DNA from: GWC2-45-19 sp964358085 | GTDB taxonomy: Bacteria > Patescibacteriota > Microgenomatia > CAZETR01 > Amesbacteraceae | Reading direction: 5' to 3' | Length of the DNA stretch: 5,144 nt | Assembly: GCA_964358085.1 (NCBI GenBank) | Contig: CAYHNU010000039.1 | Location: forward strand, 1-5,144 | Part shown: positions 1 through 3,713 of the stretch, one piece after another | How the letters are laid out: the number at the start of each line of letters is the position of its first letter | Numbering within the stretch: the stretch's first letter is position 1 | Translations under genes and position numbers: made by a program | Notes under the pieces: model-generated | Told to the model about the DNA's origin: nothing | The model's input: only the letters and a program-made list of their open reading frames with translations | Databases searched by the model: none

Positions 1-1404
1 ACGTTGTATTTGAAGTACCGGCCGCAGAAAATTTCGGAATTAGACTTGGTAGCTGTGCGGGAAGTATTGGAGAAGGTGATGAAGGGCAAGAGTTTGCCGC
101 ACGCTTGGTTGTTTTCAGGTCCACGGGGGACAGGAAAAACTTCGGCGGCCCGGATTTTAGCTAAAGAAGTAAACGGAAACGATAAGGATTTGAATTTGGA
201 GATAGAAGCGGGGAGTTGCCCGGATGTGATTGAGATTGATGCAGCATCAAATAGGGGAATAGATGAGGTCCGGGAACTGCGGGACAAAATTAAATTGGCG
301 CCGATGCGGGCAAGATTTAAAGTGTATATCGTGGACGAGGTACACATGCTGACGACAGAGGCGGCCAATGCGCTTTTAAAAACCCTGGAAGAGCCGCCAG
401 CGCACGCAATTTTTGTGTTGTGTACGACTGACCCGGAGAAATTACCGGAAACGGTGGTTTCGCGGTGCACGCGGATTCAGTTTAAGAAGCCGACGATTGC
501 AGAAATAGTAGATAAGTTGGAAATAGTGGTGAAGGGAGAAAAATTGAAAATGGACAATGGACAGTTGACAATGATCGCCCAGGCGGCGAGAGGGAGTTTC
601 CGGGACGCGATTAAAATTTTGGAGCAGGTAATTTTGGCTGAGAAACCGGCGGCGGAGGTGTTGGGACTTTTGGAGTTTGCGGATCCGGCCAAGTTTATTA
701 AGTTATTAAGAGACGAAGATACTAAGGGGGCCTTAGAGTTTATAAATAAAATGACGGAAGAAGGGGTTAGCCCCAGAAGTTTTATCGAGAGATGTGTGGA
801 AGAGCTAAGGGAACAATTGCTGGAAACGATGGATAAATCGGTATTACCTCTGATTGAGGGGCTGGAAAAAGCTTATGAGAGGAGTAAAACCTCTGCAGTG
901 CCGCAGTTGCCGCTAGAAATATTTGTTATCGAAATTTCAAATCCCAAATCCCAAGTTCCAAAGACTTCGCACGGCGAGAAAATCCAAAATCCAAGTATAC
1001 AACTCTCAAAAACAGAAGATCCGAAGCCAGTGAAACATGGCTCGGGGAAAGGGAAATATAAGCTGGAGGATGCGCAGGCAAGGTGGCCGGATATATTAAA
1101 AACGGTTAAGCCACACAATCATTCGGTAGAAGCTTTGCTGCGGTCTACGCGGCCTGTGGATTACGATGGAGACACTTTAACTTTAGAAGTATTTTATAAA
1201 TTCCATAAAGATAAATTGGAAACGGATAAATGCCGGCAGATTGTGGAAATGGCGGTGGGGGAAGTGTTTGGAACGGACCCGGCTCGACTGGTGCTGCATT
1301 TGGGGCAGAGGTTGCAGCCGACCAAGGAAGAAGTAGTAGCAGATAATGTGGACGAAGATATAGTGGCAGCCGCGGCGAAGATATTTCAGGTTGACGCGGT
1401 TTGA
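1..1404 (+). CDS. dnaX: DNA polymerase III subunit gamma/tau (clamp loader ATPase), 5' end just outside window
   Basis: This is the AAA+ motor of the replicative clamp loader, which opens and loads the beta sliding clamp on primed DNA. Numbering from the TTG at 4: the family-typical LYLKYRP opening is at 2-7, Walker A GPRGTGKT at 39-46, Walker B VYIVDEVH at 107-114, sensor 1 TTDPEKLP at 141-148, the SRC arginine finger at 153-155, and a sensor 2-like GSFRDAI at 197-203. A clamp-loader collar domain follows, then a low-complexity linker (about 308-345) and a C-terminal domain (about 352-437). Codon 1 in the window is ACG (Thr). Homologues usually start MxLYLKYRP, so the true ATG probably lies just upstream of base 1. 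The usual four-Cys zinc module between Walker A and the VIEIDAASN motif is missing; only Cys72 remains. At about 466 aa it is gamma-like, with no tau extension. ybaB follows 21 bases later. The family assignment is very secure. Confidence 0.95.
   Translation, partial: TLYLKYRPQKISELDLVAVREVLEKVMKGKSLPHAWLFSGPRGTGKTSAARILAKEVNGNDKDLNLEIEAGSCPDVIEIDAASNRGIDEVRELRDKIKLAPMRARFKVYIVDEVHMLTTEAANALLKTLEEPPAHAIFVLCTTDPEKLPETVVSRCTRIQFKKPTIAEIVDKLEIVVKGEKLKMDNGQLTMIAQAARGSFRDAIKILEQVILAEKPAAEVLGLLEFADPAKFIKLLRDEDTKGALEFINKMTEEGVSPRSFIERCVEELREQLLETMDKSVLPLIEGLEKAYERSKTSAVPQLPLEIFVIEISNPKSQVPKTSHGEKIQNPSIQLSKTEDPKPVKHGSGKGKYKLEDAQARWPDILKTVKPHNHSVEALLRSTRPVDYDGDTLTLEVFYKFHKDKLETDKCRQIVEMAVGEVFGTDPARLVLHLGQRLQPTKEEVVADNVDEDIVAAAAKIFQVDAV
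543..573 (+). repeat. Degenerate heptanucleotide tandem array inside dnaX
   Basis: Consecutive 7-base units read attgaaa, atggaca, atggaca, gttgaca, then atg. They lie in the lid-domain part of dnaX, encoding roughly EKLKMDNGQLTM. The units are out of register with codons, so the protein is not repetitive. Because this segment aligns plausibly with normal DnaX sequence, part of the repetition could be chance. The shared 7-nt period with arrays at 938, 2602 and 4721 argues otherwise. Confidence 0.5.
938..999 (+). repeat. Heptamer arrays bracketing a small hairpin, inside the dnaX linker
   Basis: The left array has 7-base units caaatcc, caaatcc, caagttc, caaagac (938-965). The right array has aaaatcc, aaaatcc, aagtata (979-999). 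Between them lies a hairpin, TCGC-acg-GCGA (967-977), preceded by ACT to give ACTTCGC. The element encodes the Ser/Pro/Lys-rich linker between the collar region and the C-terminal domain of DnaX, where an insertion would be tolerated. The same arrangement, heptamers flanking a CTTCGC-containing hairpin, occurs in cysS at 4721-4776. Confidence 0.65.
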
Positions 1405-1425
1405 GAATAGGAATACAATAGGGCT

Positions 1426-1713
1426 ATGGGTATAGGAGATGCGTTTGGAAAGCTGGGAGATCTGAATAAACTGCGGCAGCAGGCCATGACCATGCAGAAG
1501 AATTTGGCCGGGCAACAGATTACGGTGGAAGAGAGTGGAGTGAAAGTGGTTATTTCCGGGGACCAGAAAATTATAGAGCTGTCGGTGCAGGGAATCGGTA
1601 ACCCGGTTTTGAATGACGTGTTGAACAAGGCCATCCGTAAGAGCCAGGAATTGGCGGCTAAAGAATTGATGAACGTGTCCGGTGGGATGGGGGGATTAAT
1701 GGGAGGGAACTAG
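1426..1713 (+). CDS. ybaB: YbaB/EbfC family nucleoid-associated protein
   Basis: A small DNA-binding protein of the YbaB/EbfC family; members dimerise and bind DNA as nucleoid-associated factors, and the gene characteristically lies between dnaX and recR. The 95 residues fit the family length of about 100. An N-terminal helical segment (about 9-28, containing KLRQQAMTMQKNLA) is followed by the strand region ITVEESGVKVVISGDQKIIELSV (about 32-54) and a C-terminal helix with NKAIRKSQELAAKEL (about 67-81). The tail is Gly/Met-rich (GGMGGLMGGN). The ATG at 1426 is preceded by a weak AGGA at 1409-1412 and an AGGG placed too close to the start, so initiation may depend on translation from dnaX, which ends 21 bases upstream. 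The GC content is about 50% by hand count. Confidence 0.92.
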   Translation: MGIGDAFGKLGDLNKLRQQAMTMQKNLAGQQITVEESGVKVVISGDQKIIELSVQGIGNPVLNDVLNKAIRKSQELAAKELMNVSGGMGGLMGGN

Positions 1714-1717
1714 AATT

Positions 1718-1948
1718 ATGCCTGAGGGTGACACGAGACCATCATGGACAGATCATAATAATCTAGGATGGAGGAAAAAATGGAGAGAATGGTTGGCACA
1801 ATACAAGGGAAAAAGAGTGGCTTTAAGACGAGGAGCAGAATTACATACAACATCCCATCAAGTAGATATTCAAGTTGCGGGAAGAGCGGTTCGAGTTACT
1901 CTTTATAGAGATGGAGTGTTTTTACCAAGCGACGAAGACGAAAAATAG
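1718..1948 (+). CDS. Unrecognised 76-aa protein inserted between ybaB and recR
   Basis: I do not recognise this protein. It begins four bases after the ybaB stop, with a purine-rich GGGAGGG (1701-1707) about 10 bases upstream of ATG, and ends 22 bases before recR. The N-terminal part is Trp-rich and basic (W10, W18, W22, W25; WRKKWREWL at about 18-26). The middle is KGKRVALRRGAELHTTSH, followed by alternating hydrophobic residues (VDIQVAGRAVRVTLYRDGVFL) that suggest beta strands, then an acidic tail, SDEDEK. No signal peptide or membrane segment is visible. Its composition differs from its neighbours: about 42% GC by hand count, and none of the nine Arg codons is CGG, although dnaX uses CGG freely. 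It may have been acquired, or be a lineage-specific gene. Position within the cluster implies co-transcription but does not establish a role in DNA repair. Confidence 0.7.
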   Translation: MPEGDTRPSWTDHNNLGWRKKWREWLAQYKGKRVALRRGAELHTTSHQVDIQVAGRAVRVTLYRDGVFLPSDEDEK

Positions 1949-1970
1949 TCGTTGGTGGTAAAATTCAAAA

Positions 1971-2728
1971 GTGAGAATTGCCAGAGCGATAAATAGTTTA
2001 ATAGAGGCGTTTGAGAGATTGCCGGGGATTGGGCCGAAATCGGCGGCCAGATTGACTTATTATTTGCTGCATGTGCCGCAGTCGGAATTAGATCGGTTTT
2101 CGGACGCCATCGGAAATCTGAAACGGGGAACGAAAGAATGCTCGGAGTGCCATAATATTTCAGAATTTGACCCGTGTGATATTTGTGCGGATGGGAGCCG
2201 GGATAAAAGCATAATCTGTGTGGTGGAACAGCCATTGGATGTANNNNNNNNNNNNNNNNNNNNNNNNNNNNNNNNNNNNNNNNNNNNNNNNNNNNNNNNN
2301 NNNNNNNNNNNNNNNNNNNNNNNNNNNNNNNNNNNNNNNNNNNGGATGGGAGCCGGGATAAAAGCATAATCTGTGTGGTGGAACAGCCATTGGATGTACT
2401 GGCTATTGAACGGGGAGATGGATATACAGGTGTATATCACGTCCTGCACGGGGTGATTGACCCGCTGCATAACATTGGGCCGGATGAGATAAGAATAGCC
2501 GAGTTGATTAAGAGATTAAGAGATGAAGATATTAAGGAGGTAATATTGGCGTTGAATCCGAATATGGAAGGTGAGGCGACTTGTCTGTATCTAAAAAAGC
2601 AAATTGCCAATTGCCAATTGCCAATTGCTGTAACTAGACTTGCGCATGGGTTGCCGATGGGGGCGGACATCGAGTATGCTGATGATCAAACGTTAACGCA
2701 TGCTATGGAGGGACGACGAGAGTATTAA
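1971..2728 (+). CDS. recR: Recombination mediator protein RecR, split only by an assembly gap
   Basis: RecR acts with RecO (and RecF) to load RecA on SSB-coated single-stranded DNA at gaps. As printed the frame breaks across 100 Ns. Joining 1971-2243 directly to 2399-2728 gives 91 + 109 = 200 residues, the normal RecR length. In the merged protein the helix-hairpin-helix LPGIGPKSAARL lies at 17-28 and the zinc finger cysteines at 57, 60, 69 and 72 (CSEC...CDIC). The Toprim domain starts at about 82 (CVVEQPLDVLAIE), with YTGVYHVLHG and the NPNMEGEAT motif. The C-terminal RLAHGLPMGADIEYADDQTL and ALEGRRE-like ending are typical. The start is GTG at 1971, with only a weak GGTGGT upstream at 1954-1959. 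A heptamer array encodes QIANCQLPI just before the conserved VTRLAHGLP. The gene is judged intact; see the gap and duplication entries. Confidence 0.93.
2244..2343. other. Scaffold gap of exactly 100 Ns
   Basis: A run of 100 N, a common placeholder length, lies inside recR. It does not measure missing sequence: the sequence immediately before it (2189-2243) is the same as that immediately after it (2344-2398), and deleting the gap plus one copy restores a full-length RecR. Confidence 0.98.
2344..2398 (+). repeat. 55-base exact duplicate of 2189-2243 across the gap (assembly overlap)
   Basis: The 55 bases starting ggatgggagccgg and ending ttggatgta are identical on both sides of the N run, base for base. 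This is best read as two contig ends sharing one k-mer that was not merged, not a biological repeat. Two real copies would duplicate the RecR segment after the zinc finger and, as printed, the second copy is out of frame with the first (offset 155, not a multiple of three). Confidence 0.93.
2602..2629 (+). repeat. AATTGCC heptanucleotide array (3.9 copies) inside recR
   Basis: Three perfect aattgcc units (2602-2622) are followed by aattgct (2623-2629). The unit is not a multiple of three, so it is read through successive frames and encodes the non-repetitive segment QIANCQLPIA, between the conserved EGEATCLYL helix and VTRLAHGLP strand of RecR. No reading phase of this repeat produces a stop codon here. 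Confidence 0.8.
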
Positions 2729-2763
2729 AATTGATCTAATTAATCTAATTGACCTAATTTCTA
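2729..2763 (+). repeat. Degenerate 9-nt tandem repeat in the spacer after recR
   Basis: The units aattgatct, aattaatct and aattgacct (2729-2755) are followed by a decaying copy. The array fills most of the spacer between the recR stop and the next gene. It has no hairpin or T-run, so it is not an intrinsic terminator. Confidence 0.6.
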
Positions 2764-2782
2764 ATGATAAAAAATGATAAAT

Positions 2783-2788
2783 TATAAT
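2783..2788 (+). promoter_or_regulatory. Possible promoter -10 box (TATAAT)
   Basis: A consensus TATAAT lies in an AT-rich spacer. Transcription from it would start near 2795, upstream of ATG 2807 but downstream of the alternative ATG at 2774. I see no good -35 at 16-18 bases; the TTGACC at 2749-2754 is 28 bases away. In such AT-rich sequence a chance match is quite possible. Confidence 0.3.
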
Positions 2789-2806
2789 AGATTTGGGGAC
2801 CAGGGG

Positions 2807-3196
2807 ATGGAAAGGCTGGAGAAGGGCGTGCAGGCGGCGGCTACGCCGGGAGTAAAGGCAGCTCAGGAGATGTTTAAGGACGCGGTGCAATCATTGACGG
2901 GGAACTCTGGAGAAAAGCAAGCGCCACAGGCAGATCAGGCAAAACAGGCATTGCAGGCAGAAGAGGCCAAGAAGATTCAGGAAGCGAGAAGCAGGCTGGC
3001 ACAGATAAATAAAGAAATTGTGGAAGCGAGAAAGAAGAGGGAACAGGCACAACAAGCCCCACTTCGCCAAGGCTTCGCGGGGCAAGCAGGGCAGGAAAAA
3101 AAGATAGTGGAAAAAAAGAAAAAGGAATCGGTGCTGGCGAAAATGATACAATCAAGACAAGGAAGTAAGGAGGCAATGCAACGTGCCAGTGGATAA
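2807..3196 (+). CDS. Hypothetical Ala/Gln/Lys-rich probable coiled-coil protein (129 aa)
   Basis: Function not recognised. The protein is highly charged and helix-prone. A short amphipathic N-terminus (MERLEKGVQAA...) leads into an Ala/Gln/Glu/Lys-rich stretch, about residues 37-83 (QADQAKQALQAEEAKKIQEA, then RLAQINKEIVEARKKREQ), with coiled-coil character. A Gly-containing insert LRQGFAGQAG (86-95) is encoded by a DNA palindrome, and a very basic segment EKKIVEKKKKESVLAKMI (97-114) follows. It has no signal peptide or transmembrane segment. I chose ATG 2807 because GGGGA at 2795-2799 lies seven bases upstream and a possible -10 would start transcription near 2795. ATG 2774 (140 aa) is the alternative but has no ribosome binding site. 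The 3' end overlaps the 47-aa ORF by 14 bases, so the two are probably translated together. Confidence 0.75.
   Translation: MERLEKGVQAAATPGVKAAQEMFKDAVQSLTGNSGEKQAPQADQAKQALQAEEAKKIQEARSRLAQINKEIVEARKKREQAQQAPLRQGFAGQAGQEKKIVEKKKKESVLAKMIQSRQGSKEAMQRASG
3056..3083 (+). repeat. Palindromic insert within the coiled-coil gene
   Basis: The outer arms GCCCC (3056-3060) and GGGGC (3079-3083) and the inner arms GCC (3066-3068) and GGC (3071-3073) form an imperfect hairpin with a TTC/TTC internal loop. The motif CTTCGC occurs twice (3062-3067 and 3073-3078). It encodes APLRQGFAGQA, which interrupts an otherwise continuous Gln/Lys/Glu-rich helix. It shares ACTTCGC with the hairpin in dnaX and CTTCGC with the one in cysS. 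Confidence 0.6.
3167..3173 (+). promoter_or_regulatory. Perfect Shine-Dalgarno (AAGGAGG) for the 47-aa ORF
   Basis: AAGGAGG is the strongest ribosome binding site in the window and lies inside the end of the coiled-coil gene, nine bases before GTG 3183. It selects that start over the internal GTG at 3189. Confidence 0.7.
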
Positions 3197-3326
3197 TAAA
3201 ACTAAGCCATCAAAGTCACCGCAGGTCAGCCGGTTTGACCGGGGACCACGGGATTTTTTCCGGGGCAGCCGGGGGCCGATGGTAGTTAAGAAAAGTTTTT
3301 TTGGCTTCCGCCGAGGCAGTAGATAA
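3183..3326 (+). CDS. Small Arg/Phe/Gly-rich basic protein (47 aa)
   Basis: This short ORF (GTG to TAA) overlaps the last 14 bases of the upstream gene and is preceded by AAGGAGG at ideal spacing. The product starts MPVDNKTKPSKSPQV and continues with SRFDRGPRDFFRGSRGP, then MVVKKSFFGFRRGSR. It has about nine Arg and six Phe residues and almost no acidic residues. The RG/FF pattern looks like a disordered nucleic-acid-binding tail or a ribosome-associated small protein, but that is inference from composition only. It has no membrane segment. Overlap with the coiled-coil gene suggests translational coupling and possibly a joint function. I do not recognise a family. The real-gene case rests on the Shine-Dalgarno, the overlap and the biased composition. 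Confidence 0.6.
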   Translation: MPVDNKTKPSKSPQVSRFDRGPRDFFRGSRGPMVVKKSFFGFRRGSR

Positions 3327-3341
3327 ATAAGATTGGTAAAA

Positions 3342-3370
3342 TTGACTTTGGTTTTTGAGATTGGTATCAT
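3342..3370 (+). promoter_or_regulatory. Strong sigma70-type promoter for the cysS leader
   Basis: The -35 TTGACT (3342-3347), a 17-base spacer and the -10 TATCAT (3365-3370) are near consensus, and TGG before the -10 gives an extended -10 element. Predicted transcription start is 3376-3378, at or one or two bases before the ATG of the leader mini-ORF. It lies after the 47-aa ORF stop, so cysS and the 77-aa ORF appear to have their own transcription unit. Confidence 0.72.
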
Positions 3371-3377
3371 GGCATTA

Positions 3378-3422
3378 ATGATGAAAGTGCAAATTAAAAC
3401 TGTTTGTTGCGGCTCCCGGTAG
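3378..3422 (+). CDS. Putative leader peptide with tandem Cys codons (14 aa)
   Basis: The mini-ORF reads MMKVQIKTVCCGSR then TAG. Adjacent Cys codons TGT TGC (3405-3410) directly abut the first hairpin arm (3412-3417), and the stop codon (3420-3422) lies in the loop of that hairpin, as in trpL-type leaders. There is no Shine-Dalgarno, but the predicted transcription start coincides with ATG 3378, so translation could be leaderless. An in-frame ATG at 3369 overlaps the -10 box and would not be in this transcript. The role as a sensor of Cys-tRNA(Cys) supply is inferred from the codons, their position and the downstream cysS. Confidence 0.55.
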   Translation: MMKVQIKTVCCGSR

Positions 3423-3455
3423 TTGGGGAGCTGTTTTAGTGATTATTGGCTCCCC
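3410..3455 (+). promoter_or_regulatory. Mutually exclusive hairpins (attenuator pause and anti-terminator arms)
   Basis: Arm 1 GCTCCC (3412-3417) pairs with arm 2 GGGAGC (3426-3431), extended by a G-U pair and C3410-G3433. Arm 2, read as GGGGAGC (3425-3431), also pairs perfectly over seven bases with arm 3 GCTCCCC (3449-3455), plus two G-U pairs. Arm 3 in turn forms the terminator with arm 4. A ribosome stalled at the Cys codons would cover arm 1 and free arm 2 to pair with arm 3. One at the TAG would cover arm 2 and free the terminator. Confidence 0.62.
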
Positions 3456-3471
3456 AAAAGGGGGCTTTTTT
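3449..3471 (+). terminator. Intrinsic terminator of the cysS leader (attenuator)
   Basis: GCTCCCC (3449-3455), loop AAAA (3456-3459) and GGGGGC (3460-3465) form a six-pair GC stem with one bulged T, followed at once by six Ts (3466-3471). It sits nine bases before the ATG of the 77-aa ORF and downstream of the promoter at 3342, so it acts within the leader and not at the end of the upstream operon. Its 3' G-rich arm is also the only Shine-Dalgarno-like sequence for the 77-aa ORF. Confidence 0.7.
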
Positions 3472-3479
3472 AATGCAAT

Positions 3480-3713
3480 ATGAAATATATCAAGAAATTT
3501 TATTTCGATAGAGCCAAATACCGCGTAGGTGATGGCCAAGGGAATGAGGTATTTATGGGGATTGATTACAAAAACGGGAGGTTTAAACTGACTGAATTGG
3601 AGGTTGTAGATAGGCAAAGTATGAGAAGTTTTATCACAATGGTAAACATGGTGGCTGAAGGGCTAATAAAGAAGAAACAAAATGTTAATTTTTCTGATAG
3701 GATTGAGTTGTGA
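3480..3713 (+). CDS. Hypothetical 77-aa protein coupled to cysS
   Basis: Function not recognised. It begins nine bases after the leader terminator and ends in GTGA, overlapping the GTG start of cysS by four bases, a strong sign of translational coupling. The N-terminus is basic and aromatic (MKYIKKFYFDRAKYRV). A likely beta-rich middle (NEVFMGIDYKNGRFKLTELEVV, about 22-43) precedes a helix with SFITMVNMVAEGLIKKK (about 50-66). It has no Cys residues, no signal peptide and no clear membrane span. ATG 3480 lacks a well-placed Shine-Dalgarno; the nearest, GGGGG at 3460-3464, is 15 bases away and inside the terminator stem. It is AT-richer than dnaX and ybaB. As the first gene after the attenuator it would be regulated together with cysS. 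Confidence 0.75.
   Translation: MKYIKKFYFDRAKYRVGDGQGNEVFMGIDYKNGRFKLTELEVVDRQSMRSFITMVNMVAEGLIKKKQNVNFSDRIEL

Noticed and set aside
1971..2369. recR as a frameshifted pseudogene or a two-gene split
   Set aside because: The break is caused solely by the N gap and duplicated 55 bases; the collapsed sequence is a normal 200-residue RecR.
2421..2438. Inverted repeat GATATAC-aggt-GTATATC as a possible operator
   Set aside because: It lies inside recR and encodes the conserved Toprim segment GYTGVYH, so ordinary coding constraint explains it.
2774..2806. Upstream ATG 2774 as the start of the coiled-coil gene
   Set aside because: It has no ribosome binding site, lies upstream of the possible transcription start, and adds residues encoded by the AT-rich spacer; ATG 2807 has GGGGA at good spacing.
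3412..3437. Hairpin 3412-3431 followed by TGTTTT as a terminator of the upstream genes
   Set aside because: It lies downstream of the strong promoter at 3342, its T-run is short and interrupted, and its 3' arm pairs perfectly with the next hairpin's 5' arm. It fits better as the first attenuator hairpin, though some termination cannot be excluded.
3327..3479. T-box riboswitch, the usual tRNA-sensing leader of cysS in Firmicutes
   Set aside because: The transcribed leader is only about 100 bases, with no T-box antiterminator consensus (AGGGTGGNACCGCG-like) and no Stem I-sized structure. The Cys-codon mini-ORF explains the layout better.
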